A stretch of DNA of 64,000 nt from AR12 sp036265915 (GCA_036265915.1 DATAOC010000095.1:46891-110890); one strand, 5' to 3'; positions 17,356 to 25,402 are shown, numbered from the stretch's first letter. Numbers and translations are program-made. The notes: generated from the sequence alone by a model not told the origin.

Positions 17356-18174
17356 ATGCAGAAGTCGCTGGTTGCTGTCACGGCTCTTGTCATTCTTCCG
17401 TTCGCCGCCGCCGGGTGCGTCTCGAAGAGCGAGTACATGAAGACCGTCGACGCCGCGAACGCGCTCGAGGTCGACAACACGCGCCTGAAGACCGAGCTGG
17501 CCGCCTCTGGCAAGCGCGGCGAGCAACTCGCCGCCGATCGCAGCGAGCTCGAACGCCTGCTGACTGCACGCTCGGGAGAGCTCGGCCGCACCGTCGCCGA
17601 CCTGCGGCAGCGGATCGGCACGCTCGAGACCGAGAACGCCCGGCTCGTGCAGGAGGCGGCCGACGCCCAGAAGGCGCGCGACGAGGCCCAGAAGGCGCGT
17701 GACGAGAAGGTCCGCGAGGTCAGCTCGACCTACGAGCAGCTGGTCGACAAGATGAAGGGCGAGATCGCCAAAGGTCAGGTCACCATCTCCGAGCTCAAGG
17801 GGAAGCTCACGGTGAACATGGTCGACGCGATCCTCTTCGACTCCGGCAAGGCCGAGATCAAGCCCGAGGGGCTCGTGGTGCTCGGCAAGGTGATCGAGAT
17901 CCTCAAGTCGGTCAACGACAAGGCGATCCGCATCGAAGGCCACACCGACGCGCAGCCGATCACCGGCAGCCTGACCCAGCGCTACCCGACGAACTGGGAG
18001 CTGTCCGCCGCGCGCGCGATCACCGTCGCGCGGTACCTGCAGAAGGAGGCGATCGACCCGGGCCTCCTCTCGGCCGCCGGCTTCGGCGAGTTCAAGCCGG
18101 TCGCGGACAACGCGACTCCCGAGGGGCGCGCGAGAAACCGCCGCATCGAGATCGTGCTCGTCCCCCGCGACTGA
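17356..18174 (+). CDS. OmpA-family peptidoglycan-associated lipoprotein with coiled coil
   Basis: The 272-residue protein starts at ATG 17356 with GAGGAGG upstream. A lipoprotein signal (VTALVILPFAAAGC) is followed by a long coiled coil (residues about 30-140) and a C-terminal OmpA domain (DAILFDSGKAEIKPEG, IRIEGHTDAQPI, NWELSAARAITVARYL, RARNRRIEIVL). The Asp and Arg of GHTD and NRR bind diaminopimelate of peptidoglycan. It should tether the membrane to the cell wall, like Pal or flagellar-type OmpA proteins. It stands alone, followed by a GC-rich hairpin. A small membrane protein and a VWA protein follow 230 bp later and could share the envelope function. Confidence 0.9.
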   Translation: MQKSLVAVTALVILPFAAAGCVSKSEYMKTVDAANALEVDNTRLKTELAASGKRGEQLAADRSELERLLTARSGELGRTVADLRQRIGTLETENARLVQEAADAQKARDEAQKARDEKVREVSSTYEQLVDKMKGEIAKGQVTISELKGKLTVNMVDAILFDSGKAEIKPEGLVVLGKVIEILKSVNDKAIRIEGHTDAQPITGSLTQRYPTNWELSAARAITVARYLQKEAIDPGLLSAAGFGEFKPVADNATPEGRARNRRIEIVLVPRD

Positions 18175-18193
18175 CGCTGTCGCAACGGTGGCC

Positions 18194-18216
18194 GCGCCCC
18201 GGCGTCGCCGGGGCGC
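18194..18216 (+). terminator. GC-rich hairpin after the OmpA-type lipoprotein gene
   Basis: A perfect 9-bp stem (GCGCCCCGG / CCGGGGCGC) with a 5-base loop lies 20 bp after the stop codon. A T-run is missing (only CTCGTTGCTCC follows), so it may be a Rho-assisted terminator or an mRNA 3' end stabiliser. Confidence 0.5.
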
Positions 18217-18403
18217 GCCTCGTTGCTCCGACCGTCTCGGCGCCGTGTGCCTGGTGGCGTAGCAGAACGGCACGCCACGCCGTCACCCCGAGGGCAGGGG
18301 GGCGCCGCACGATCCTCCGCGCTCGTGCAACTCACGATGAGGACACCGAAAGGTCGCCTGGCTCGCTCTTTGCCTTGGCGATCCCCGAGGAGGCGAGTCG
18401 ACC

Positions 18404-18556
18404 ATGAGCTTCTCGGGTGCCCGTGCGGTGATGATGATCGTCGCGCTCATCGTCCTCGTCGTTGCCGTGACGAAGTTCAACCTGCCGGGCTGGATCATTC
18501 CGGTCGGCCTCATCGTGGCCGGGGTCGTCGTGCGAGCCAAGGAGAAACGCGCCTGA
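18404..18556 (+). CDS. 50-residue membrane microprotein
   Basis: I read a short gene from ATG 18404 to TGA 18556 with a GAGGAGG ribosome site about 10 bases upstream. The product begins MSFSGARAVMMIVALIVLVV and contains two hydrophobic stretches (to about residue 22, and WIIPVGLIVAGVVV), ending RAKEKRA, so it should be a one- or two-pass inner-membrane protein with a basic cytoplasmic tail. It ends 17 bp before the VWA gene and is probably co-transcribed with it, making it a candidate membrane partner. No family recognised. Confidence 0.65.
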   Translation: MSFSGARAVMMIVALIVLVVAVTKFNLPGWIIPVGLIVAGVVVRAKEKRA

Positions 18557-18573
18557 CGCTGGCGCGGTGATCC

Positions 18574-19350
18574 ATGATCAGCGAGCTGCTGCTGATCGTG
18601 TCGGCGTTCTTTGCACCGGCCGCCGTGTCCGTCGCGGCGGAGGCGCATCCGGCCACGACCGTCGTCGTCTTCGTCGATTTCTCAGCCAGCATCCAGAGCG
18701 CATCGCGAACGGGCTACCGCCGCGAGCTCGAGACGATGATCTTGCCGTTTCTCGGCGCCGGCGACCGCATCCTGATCGCGCCGATCCACGACAAGACGCT
18801 CACCGAGTTCCGGCCACTGGCGGAGGCCGCGCTGCCCGCGCTGCCGCAGTTCAACGGCTTCGTCGACAACACCCTCAAGCACGCACAGCACGTCAAGGAG
18901 GTCGAGCGCCAGATCGCGGAGGCGCGGCAGCGGCTGAAGGCTGACGTGCGCGAGATGTTCGCGCGGCCGCTCGCCAGCCGCTACACGGACATTTTCAGCT
19001 CGCTGAGCATGGCCGAGAAGTACCTGCACGGCGATCCGCGACGAAAGGTGCTGGTGGTGATGTCGGACATGATCGAGGACAATCCTCCGTACAAGTTCGA
19101 CGCCCTGCGGTGGCGTGCCGGCGAGAGCGACCGGCTACTCGGCGAGCTGAGCGGCAAAGGCCTCATCGCGGATCTCTCGGAGGTGTGCGTGTACGTCAGC
19201 GGCGCTTCGGCGGCTTCACCCATGCTGGCCGGTCACATCGGCCGGTTCTGGCAGGGCTACTTCGAGCGCGCCCACGCCGACTTCGACGCCACGCGGTACG
19301 CGCACGTCCTGCTGCACTGGCCGCCCCCGAAGTCCTGCGGTTCCCGCTAG
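18574..19350 (+). CDS. VWA-type exported protein, paralogue of the 26886 lipoprotein
   Basis: The 258-residue protein has an N-terminal signal segment (MISELLLIVSAFFAPAAVSV) and a VWA-like domain with the MIDAS start DFSAS, IAPIHDKTLTEFRPL, YTDIFSSLSMAEK and VLVVMSDMIEDNPP. The end, CVYVSG ... RYAHVLLHWPPPKSC, matches the protein at 26886 closely; about half of the residues agree by eye. Two cysteines are conserved between the paralogues. VWA domains bind protein partners through a metal ion, here probably in the periplasm. This copy lacks a lipobox and has a 50-residue membrane protein in front instead of the coiled-coil and four-helix pair. I know no named family for it. Confidence 0.75.
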   Translation: MISELLLIVSAFFAPAAVSVAAEAHPATTVVVFVDFSASIQSASRTGYRRELETMILPFLGAGDRILIAPIHDKTLTEFRPLAEAALPALPQFNGFVDNTLKHAQHVKEVERQIAEARQRLKADVREMFARPLASRYTDIFSSLSMAEKYLHGDPRRKVLVVMSDMIEDNPPYKFDALRWRAGESDRLLGELSGKGLIADLSEVCVYVSGASAASPMLAGHIGRFWQGYFERAHADFDATRYAHVLLHWPPPKSCGSR

Positions 19351-19402
19351 AATCCCCGCCAGCGCAGTACCTCAGGAACCTCGCTCGTGCAAAGGAGCGC
19401 GC

Positions 19403-20092
19403 ATGTCCGTGTACGTGCTGGTCCACGGAGCGTATCAGGGAGCCTGGATCTGGAAGCCCGTCGCCACGCGCCTGCGTGCCGCCGGCCACGCGGTGCACGC
19501 CGTCACGCTGGACGGCTGCGCTGAGCGGCGCCACGCGATCCGCAGCGGCATCACCGTCAGCACGCATGCCGCCGAGGTGGCCGAGTTCCTCTTCTTCGAA
19601 GACCTGACGGACGTCGTGCTCGTCGGCACCAGCTCGGGCGGGATGGTCGTCCAGATGGCGGCCGAGCTGGCTCGGCCGCGGATCGGGCGCCTCGCCTTCG
19701 TCGACGCCCTTGCCCTGCTCCCCGGTGAGCGCGTGGACGACATCGTGAAGCGCACCACTCCGAACGACACGTCGGACGTCGCCACCGGGCCGACGCGCGC
19801 GGATGCCGAGACGCGTCTATTCCGCGATCTCGCGCCGGCTGACCGGCAATGGGCGCTCGCCCGGATCACGCCCCATCCGGTGGCCGCCCTGGAGGCGCCG
19901 ATGCCACCGACCAGATTCTGGCAGTTGCCGTGGCGCGCCGGCGTCATTCGGTGTCGCCGGGCCGTGAATCCACCCGAAAGCCACCAGCGGCGGACGGCCG
20001 AGCGTCTCGGCGCCGCCTGGCACGAGCTCGACACCGGTCACTATCCGATGCTGAGCGAACCGGAAACGCTGACGCGCCTGTTGCTCTCCTGA
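19403..20092 (+). CDS. alpha/beta hydrolase
   Basis: The 229-residue protein starts at ATG 19403 after AAAGGAG. It shows VLVHGAYQGAWIWKPV (oxyanion region), GTSSGG with the nucleophile Ser near residue 76, and HELDTGHYPMLSEP with the catalytic His. This is the EstE/hydroxynitrile-lyase-like subgroup of small alpha/beta hydrolases, cytoplasmic esterases or lyases. It heads a three-gene set with an enoyl-CoA hydratase and a flavin oxidoreductase, suggesting catabolism of an ester or cyclic compound. The exact substrate cannot be told. Confidence 0.85.
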   Translation: MSVYVLVHGAYQGAWIWKPVATRLRAAGHAVHAVTLDGCAERRHAIRSGITVSTHAAEVAEFLFFEDLTDVVLVGTSSGGMVVQMAAELARPRIGRLAFVDALALLPGERVDDIVKRTTPNDTSDVATGPTRADAETRLFRDLAPADRQWALARITPHPVAALEAPMPPTRFWQLPWRAGVIRCRRAVNPPESHQRRTAERLGAAWHELDTGHYPMLSEPETLTRLLLS

Positions 20093-20154
20093 GCGCTCGC
20101 ATCCACCTTGACAAGCAGCCGGCGCAGGGCGATCGTCCGCACGACGAAAGGCAG

Positions 20155-20928
20155 GTGACAGGCGTGGGATACGCGGCTCTCGAGACCGAGCGCGCCGACG
20201 GCGTCGCGCTGATCGTCCTCAACCGACCGGACAAGCTGAACGCGCTGAGCTACGCACTCGTGCGCGAGCTCGACACCGAGCTCACTGCGCTCGAGGCCGA
20301 CGAGACGGTCAAGGCGGTGGTGCTCACGGGTGCGGGTGACAAGGCATTCTCGGCCGGTGCCGACATCCACGAGATGGCGGGTCTGAGCGCCGAGGCGCTG
20401 TCCGAGCGACAGGCCTTCCGCAGTCGCGCGAACTGGCACATCGCGACGTTTTCCAAGCCGCTGATCGCGGCGGTGAACGGGCTGGCGTACGGCGGAGCGG
20501 CGCTCCTGTGCTCGATGGTCGACATCCGCATCGGCTGCGAGCGAACGAAGTTCCGGTTCCTGGCCGCGAGCTACGGCCGGGTGAACTCGACCTGGTCGCT
20601 GCCGCTGCTCGTCGGCATGCCGAAGGCCAAGGAGCTGCTCTACACGGGGCGGGACGTTCTCGCAGACGAGGCGGAGCGCATCGGGCTGCTCAACCAGATT
20701 GTGCCAGCGGCCGCGCTGCGACAGACCGCGCTCGAGATGGCGCGGGCGATCGCGCGGAACGACGCGCGCATGGTGCAGGGCATCAAGGCTCTGTTGCACG
20801 AGGATGTCGGCAGGCCGTGGCGCGAGCGTTACGACAACGAGGAGCAAGCGCGCGCCTCGTGGCTCACCTCGCCGCATCCGCGGGACGGGTTCAAGGACTT
20901 TCTCGAGCGCAAGGGCGGCGGCGCCTGA
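20155..20928 (+). CDS. enoyl-CoA hydratase/isomerase (crotonase) family protein
   Basis: The 257-residue protein (GTG 20155, preceded by AAAGG) has VALIVLNRPDKLNALSY, the oxyanion-hole segment DKAFSAGADIHEMAG and NGLAYGGAALLCSMVDI. Crotonase enzymes stabilise acyl-CoA enolates. The usual Glu pair of true hydratases falls around LAASYGRVNSTWSLPLLVG, where no Glu is obvious, so the reaction may be another of the superfamily (isomerisation, hydrolysis or decarboxylation). It ends 2 bp before the flavin oxidoreductase gene. Confidence 0.85.
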   Translation: MTGVGYAALETERADGVALIVLNRPDKLNALSYALVRELDTELTALEADETVKAVVLTGAGDKAFSAGADIHEMAGLSAEALSERQAFRSRANWHIATFSKPLIAAVNGLAYGGAALLCSMVDIRIGCERTKFRFLAASYGRVNSTWSLPLLVGMPKAKELLYTGRDVLADEAERIGLLNQIVPAAALRQTALEMARAIARNDARMVQGIKALLHEDVGRPWRERYDNEEQARASWLTSPHPRDGFKDFLERKGGGA

Positions 20929-20930
20929 CC

Positions 20931-21977
20931 ATGCACTTCGGCATCTTCGTGGAGGAGCGGCGGCGCGACACGAGCGAGGCCACAGCGTTCGCCGACGCAC
21001 TGGCCCTGACCGACGCCGCCGAGGCGTCGGGCCTCGACGGCGTGTGGCTCGGCGAGATTCATTTCAGCCCGACGCGGTCGGTGCAGTCGGCCCCGATGGC
21101 GCTCGCCAGCTTTCTGGCCGCGCGCACCCGCCGGGTCCGGATCGGTACCGCGGTGACCGTCCTGCCGCTGGCGAACCCGCTCCGGATCGCCGAGGAAGTG
21201 GCGACGGTCGATCATCTCAGCGGCGGCCGCTTCGACTTCGGCATCGGGCGTAGCGGGTCGCCGCGCGCGTACGACGTGCTCAACGTCTCGTACAGCGAGA
21301 GCCAGGCGCGCTTCGAGGAAGCGCTGGCGATCCTGCGCGAGGCCTGGAAGGGCGAGCCCTTCAGCTATGAGGGAAAGTTCCATCGTTTCCACAACACGAT
21401 CGTGGCGCCGCGGCCGCTCCAGCAGCCGCATCCGCCGCTCCGCATGGCGGCCAACTCGCCGGAGACATTCGGGTTCGTCGGTCGCATGGGCCTTCCGCTG
21501 TTCGTCGGCCTGCGCGACCTCGACATCCCCGAGCTGCGTGGGCATCTGGCCACGTACCGCGCGGCATGGCGGGAGGCCGGGCACGCTGGCGACGGCGACG
21601 TCTGCCTGCGCATCCCGCTCTACGCGGCCCCGACACACCGTGCGGCGATCGAGGAGCCCTTCGAGAACATCACGTATTTCTTCCGGCGCCATGCCGACCT
21701 CACGCGCTCGCGCATCGGGCGCGCGGATACGGGGCCCGACGCCCGTAATCGCGCTCGCCTGGAGGAAGTGACCACGATGTCGTACGACGACATCCTCGAG
21801 AAGCGCGTGGCCTTCGGCACGGCGCCGGCGCTCGTGGAGCGGCTGGGGACGCTAGGCGAGGAGCTCGGGCTGAGCGGGATGATCGCCGAGTTGAACCCCG
21901 GCGGCTTGCTTGGGATGGAGCCAATGCTCCGCACGCTGCGCATCTTCGCCGACGACGTCATTCCCGCGCTGCGCTGA
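20931..21977 (+). CDS. luciferase-like (LLM class) flavin-dependent oxidoreductase
   Basis: The 348-residue TIM-barrel protein begins MHFGIFVEERR and has GLDGVWLGEIHFSPTRS, EEVATVDHLSGGRFDFGIG and ARFEEALAILREAWKGEPF, the bacterial luciferase signature order. It probably uses FMNH2 and O2. It is the last gene of the 19403-21977 set. Its last 126 bases overlap the 3' end of the MFS gene on the other strand, an antisense overlap within two coding frames. Confidence 0.88.
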   Translation: MHFGIFVEERRRDTSEATAFADALALTDAAEASGLDGVWLGEIHFSPTRSVQSAPMALASFLAARTRRVRIGTAVTVLPLANPLRIAEEVATVDHLSGGRFDFGIGRSGSPRAYDVLNVSYSESQARFEEALAILREAWKGEPFSYEGKFHRFHNTIVAPRPLQQPHPPLRMAANSPETFGFVGRMGLPLFVGLRDLDIPELRGHLATYRAAWREAGHAGDGDVCLRIPLYAAPTHRAAIEEPFENITYFFRRHADLTRSRIGRADTGPDARNRARLEEVTTMSYDDILEKRVAFGTAPALVERLGTLGEELGLSGMIAELNPGGLLGMEPMLRTLRIFADDVIPALR

Positions 21978-23366
21978 CGCGGGCCGCGCGGTCGCGCGTG
22001 TCGTGATACGGCTCTCGCCGCGCGCAAGCATGCCGTGCACCGCCTGCACGACGTCGCGCACGCTGCGCGAGGCGGGCTCGTCGATGTGCACGGCGAGCCA
22101 GGCGGCGCCGCCCCGGCCGAGCGCAGACAGCAGGAAGAGCACGTGCACGTCGCGCCAGCCTCCGGCGATGACATCGATCGGCGTCGCGAGCATGCTCAGC
22201 AGCCATCCGCCCAGCGCCGACGCCGCCGCGAAGCCGAAGCCACCGGCGGTGGCGAACGCGGCCAGGTAGAACGGCCGCCGCGGCCGGGGCGAGAGCCCGA
22301 TCGACAGGTCGAAGGCGGCGATGCCGTGGCCTCCCCAGAGCGCGCCGGCCACCACGGCCTCGATCCCGATCGGCCAGAGCCGGTCGCTCGTGATGCCGAG
22401 CCACACGAGCGGCACCACGGCGATACCGAAGGAGCACACGATGAGAACCGGGCGCGCCCCGAAGCCGTCGACGAGCCGGCCCCATCCGGGCGCGGCCACG
22501 ACCCGCACCGCCGCCACGAGGACCCCGTGTGCCGCCACGAGGAGGAAGCCCATCCGCAGATTCACGAGCATGTGGTACGAGAAGAATCCCGCCGCGATGC
22601 CGACCGCGGCGTTCCAGGCAAGCAGATAGAGCAGCAGCGGGCGCGTGCGCGCGTCGCGGGTGCAGCGCAGCGCGTCGCGCCAGTCGGCCGCGCGCGCGTC
22701 ACCGGAGGGACCGGGAGCCCGCTGCCGAACGAGGAGCGCGATGCTGACGACACCGGCGGCGCACGCCACCGCGCTCAGCGCGCCGAGCGTCGGGCCTCGT
22801 CCGCCGACAGGCGAGAACACGTCGAGGGCGAGCGCTGCGCCGAGTGACGCCATGGTTCCTGCGATGTTGACGAATACCAATCGCCGGCCGAAGAACCGGC
22901 CCCGGATCATCCCCGGGACCAGCTCGCCCATCCAGGCCGTCCACGCGTTGCTGCCGACGACGCCGAGCACGGCCGCGACAGCGACGACGGCCACGAATAC
23001 CGTCAGGGCCGTCGCCGCCGGAAGCTGGACGAATGGAAGAATCACGAGCGGCAGCCACGCCAGGCGCGAGGCACCGATGGCCGCGACGGCCAGACACTTG
23101 GCGCCCAGCCGCTGGGTCAGACACGCGGCCGGTAGCTGTACCACCTGCGCCGCCACCGGGAGTGCCGCGAGCAAGCCGATGAGGAATGGGCCCGCCCCCA
23201 GGTAGAGGGCCCAGCCGGTCAGGACGGCGCCCCCGGCACAGGCGCCGAAGACTTCCGCAGCGGCTCCCTCGGCGACCGAGGCATCGAGGGAAGGGCGAAG
23301 TCGACACGGGCGGTGCGGTCGGTCGTCGGTGTGCCAGCCAAGCAGCAGCAGAGCGGGGGAGATCAC
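21852..23366 (-). CDS. MFS transporter
   Basis: About 504 residues with 11-12 hydrophobic helices (for example GAVLTGWALYLGAGPFLIGLLAALPVAA, ALTVFVAVVAVAAVLGVVG, PLVWLGITSDRLWPIGIEAVVAGAL) and the loop motif GRLVDGFGARPVL place it in the major facilitator superfamily. SLDASVAEGAAAEVFGACAGG opens the conserved part, as in VUT-type MFS relatives. GTG 23366 is used; a TTG at 23384 is possible. It lacks a substrate-defining motif. The 60-residue hydrophilic tail lies antisense to the flavin oxidoreductase gene, so the real 3' end is oddly long. Confidence 0.82.
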   Translation of the reverse strand: MISPALLLLGWHTDDRPHRPCRLRPSLDASVAEGAAAEVFGACAGGAVLTGWALYLGAGPFLIGLLAALPVAAQVVQLPAACLTQRLGAKCLAVAAIGASRLAWLPLVILPFVQLPAATALTVFVAVVAVAAVLGVVGSNAWTAWMGELVPGMIRGRFFGRRLVFVNIAGTMASLGAALALDVFSPVGGRGPTLGALSAVACAAGVVSIALLVRQRAPGPSGDARAADWRDALRCTRDARTRPLLLYLLAWNAAVGIAAGFFSYHMLVNLRMGFLLVAAHGVLVAAVRVVAAPGWGRLVDGFGARPVLIVCSFGIAVVPLVWLGITSDRLWPIGIEAVVAGALWGGHGIAAFDLSIGLSPRPRRPFYLAAFATAGGFGFAAASALGGWLLSMLATPIDVIAGGWRDVHVLFLLSALGRGGAAWLAVHIDEPASRSVRDVVQAVHGMLARGESRITTRATARPASAQRGNDVVGEDAQRAEHWLHPKQAAGVQLGDHPAQPELLA

Positions 23367-23578
23367 CGTGTCGCCCGTCCACAATTCGTGCGCGGCCGCG
23401 CCGCCTGGGCGAAGTTCGGAGCCTCGAGGCGGATCGAGGTGCTTCGAGATTAGCTCGACACATGCTCCGTCTCGAAGTTTCGCGCGCGCCTATCGGCGAT
23501 CCTCCGCTCACCGCGCCGCCGTTGCCCGGCGCTGCCATCGGGTGCACTGACGACGCGGCGGTGTGCCCTGCGTTCTGA

Positions 23579-23953
23579 CTACGGGACGCGCACGGTGGTG
23601 GCGTCGCCCGTGGCGGAGATCGTGAAGACGCCGGTCACCGTGTCGGCGGAGTAGCTATACGCCGACCAGCCCGTCGGTGCGGCCGGCACGGAGGCGAGAA
23701 ATGGACCAGCGACCTGGTTCTGTCCGTTCGTGGCCTGCGCCGTGAGCTGATCGAGGCTTGCCGGCACATTGCCCATGTGTGCTCCATAGATCGACGCCGC
23801 CGTCGCCATTGCACGCGAGTCCGACTGTGCTTTGGCGACGCGCGCTTTCTGCTGCACGTTGGCGTACAGCGGGATGGCGATCGAGGCGAGGATGCCGATG
23901 ATCGCAACGACGATGAGGAGCTCGATCAGAGTGAAGCCGTGGTCGTTCTTCAT
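23579..23953 (-). CDS. type IV pilin / pseudopilin
   Basis: The 124-residue protein from ATG 23953 (GGAGGG upstream) has the class III prepilin signal: short leader MKNDHG, cleavage before FTLIELLIVVAIIGILASIAI, Glu at +5, and a helix with QQKARVAKAQSDSRAMATA. The C-terminal beta domain (NVPASLDQLTAQATNG, GPFLASVPAAPTGWSAYSY) looks like PilE/GspG-type major subunits but lacks the GspG calcium loop DPWG. It needs a prepilin peptidase and an assembly machine not present here. Two membrane microprotein genes lie immediately upstream on the same strand and are probably co-transcribed. Confidence 0.88.
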   Translation of the reverse strand: MKNDHGFTLIELLIVVAIIGILASIAIPLYANVQQKARVAKAQSDSRAMATAASIYGAHMGNVPASLDQLTAQATNGQNQVAGPFLASVPAAPTGWSAYSYSADTVTGVFTISATGDATTVRVP

Positions 23954-24020
23954 GGGGAAGTCCCTCCGAGGCGCTGGATGCGCACCGGAGGCGGTCAGCA
24001 CGTCGGATGCCAGGGCGAAA

Positions 24021-24170
24021 TCAGCGCAGTGGTCGGCCCTCTGCAGTGGAGAGCAAATCGAAGCGCCACAGCACCCAGACCAGAAGACCGCCCGTGAAGC
24101 CCGCCGCGAGCGAGGCGAGCAGCACGGCGATCACCACGCCGAGCTCGAGGCGCGGCTCGAGGTGCCGCAC
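24021..24170 (-). CDS. 49-residue membrane microprotein, second of a pair
   Basis: Read by eye from GTG 24170 to TGA 24021: the product begins MRHLEPRLELGVVIAVLLAS and ends WVLWRFDLLSTAEGRPLR, with one membrane helix from about residue 10 to 34. Its GTG shares one base with the TAG stop of the preceding microprotein, a sign of translational coupling. The pilin start is 67 bp downstream. No family known; it may be an assembly factor or regulator of the pilin. Too small to assign a function. Confidence 0.6.
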   Translation of the reverse strand: MRHLEPRLELGVVIAVLLASLAAGFTGGLLVWVLWRFDLLSTAEGRPLR

Positions 24171-24298
24171 TATGCGAGGCCGGCGATGCGGCGCCACAGC
24201 ACGCCGACGATCACCATTACGAACGCGGCCAGCGGGAGCATCACAAAGGCCGCCGTCAAGAGCGTGACCCGGCGCACATCGTATCGGTCCATTCGCAT
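24170..24298 (-). CDS. 42-residue membrane microprotein, first of a pair
   Basis: Read by eye from ATG 24298 to TAG 24170: MRMDRYDVRRVTLLTAAFVM followed by a hydrophobic stretch and WRRIAGLA. It is a single-pass membrane peptide with a basic, probably cytoplasmic N-terminus. Its ribosome site GGAGGG (24312-24307 on the minus strand) is buried in an 11-bp hairpin, so translation may be controlled by RNA structure. It starts a three-gene minus-strand set: this gene, the 49-residue protein and the pilin. Confidence 0.6.
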   Translation of the reverse strand: MRMDRYDVRRVTLLTAAFVMLPLAAFVMVIVGVLWRRIAGLA

Positions 24299-24304
24299 GA
24301 CGCC

Positions 24305-24332
24305 TGCCCTCCTGACCGACAGTCAGAGGGCA
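24305..24332 (-). promoter_or_regulatory. RBS-sequestering RNA hairpin upstream of the microprotein-pilin operon
   Basis: On the minus strand TGCCCTCTGAC and GTCAGGAGGGCA form an 11-bp stem with one bulged G and a TGTCG loop. The GGAGGG ribosome site of the microprotein gene lies in the 3' arm, about 8 bases before the ATG. This geometry is that of an RNA thermometer or ligand/protein-controlled translational switch; a simple chance stem is the alternative. Confidence 0.55.
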
Positions 24333-24571
24333 AGCGCCATGCCTGACCGTTTCGCATTGGTAGTCAAGGCGTTACGAGCCGAAACGCCGCGGCGGCGGCG
24401 GCCGCCGGCCAGCTCTTGTCCGCGGGAAATGGCTCGAAAACAGCCAGCGACGGCGGCCTCGCGACGAGCGCCTTGTGCTGAACGCCTGGGAGGCCGCACA
24501 CTGAGCGAGGACGGTGTGCCTGCCTCATGGCGTCTGGGCCATGTCATCGATGTGCACGGGTGGAGACTCGA

Positions 24572-24829
24572 ATGAAGCCGGCGCTGTTCATCGTCTCGGT
24601 GTACCGCCCTGATCTGTACGAAGCCGCCCTCGAGGCGGTGGGGTGTGCGAGCGATATCGAGGTCGTGCTGGACCGGCGAGTCGGAGAGCGACGCGGTCCC
24701 GATCGTCCTGCCGACCGCACCGTCACCGACCGAGAGCGGCGCCAGATGGCGATCGACGAGCAGCTGCGCACTGACGGCTGGGCGCTCGTCGCCGCCGAGG
24801 CGCGCCAGCGTCCGTCAGAGGCTTCCTAG
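24572..24829 (+). CDS. 85-residue hypothetical protein with DRRxGERR motif
   Basis: From ATG 24572 the protein has a small alpha/beta start (MKPALFIVSVYRPDLYEAAL) and a very basic part with VLDRRVGERRGPDRPADRT and DRERRQM. Tandem DRRxGERR-like motifs occur in small uncharacterised proteins of GC-rich soil bacteria; their role is unknown to me, possibly nucleic acid binding. The last four bases CTAG (24826-24829) also encode the stop of the convergent gene. Upstream, 24333-24571 holds no gene that I can support. Confidence 0.6.
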   Translation: MKPALFIVSVYRPDLYEAALEAVGCASDIEVVLDRRVGERRGPDRPADRTVTDRERRQMAIDEQLRTDGWALVAAEARQRPSEAS

Positions 24830-25092
24830 CTGCGCTGGCACTCCTCTTCCCAGATGCGATGACATCGGCCGTGGAAGCGGACGATGCGACCGTCGGGGAA
24901 GCGATACGCGACCTGCGCTCCCGGGGAGTCGCACGCAGCGCACTTCACGACTCCGATCGCGGTGTCGGCCTTGATGTGCCCGGTCGGGGACGTCGGCCAG
25001 CCCGCCTCCGTCGTGAGGGGCGGAATCACCCGCGGCAGTACGCCGGCCTCCATCCGCTGACGGATCCGCTGTGCGACGTCGTGCTTGTCCAT
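24826..25092 (-). CDS. 88-residue hypothetical protein with Cys/His cluster
   Basis: From ATG 25092 (AAGGGA upstream) the product has an N-terminal helix (MDKHDVAQRIRQRMEAGVLP) and a C-terminal Cys/His set: VVKCAACDSP, then RFHGRCHRIWEEEC. This may bind a zinc ion with C-x2-C ... C-H ... C ligands. A longer open frame up to 25317 adds a low-complexity leader and is not preferred. The gene converges on the DRR-motif gene with a shared CTAG stop. Function unknown. Confidence 0.62.
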   Translation of the reverse strand: MDKHDVAQRIRQRMEAGVLPRVIPPLTTEAGWPTSPTGHIKADTAIGVVKCAACDSPGAQVAYRFPDGRIVRFHGRCHRIWEEECQRS

Positions 25093-25353
25093 AGCGCGAT
25101 CGTCCCTTAACGCGCGCGGCCGAGTCAAATTTTGCGGCACGCGACAGCGTGCGCTCGCTCCACGCGCCGCCGTGGCAACCAGGAGCGGATTGACGCGCAC
25201 CGCAGCGCACCGGGCGGCGACTGCGTCCGCCCGCTTGCGGTCGTGAAACCGCGATGTTGCGTCGTCACGCGGCTTGCCGCCGACCCCGTGCATCACGGCG
25301 GCGTGCGCGCCTGACATTCTTCAGGCGTCGACCTCATGCGTGCGTGCGCCGCC

Positions 25354-25402
25354 GTCACGAGACCGTGACAACGGGACATGCAGGCAGCCTGCACGGTGTC
25401 AC
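25354..25402. repeat. nested inverted repeats upstream of the VWA module
   Basis: GTCACG-AGAC-CGTGAC (25354-25369) forms one hairpin. TGCAGGC-A-GCCTGCA (25379-25393) is a perfect 7-bp repeat with a one-base centre, flanked by GTGACA (25365-25370) and TGTCAC (25397-25402). The overlapping alternatives suit an operator bound by a dimeric regulator, or competing RNA structures. Confidence 0.5.

Noticed and set aside
20155..20928. Naming the crotonase-family gene a true enoyl-CoA hydratase (EchA)
   Set aside because: The catalytic Glu pair is not evident, so only family-level naming is justified.
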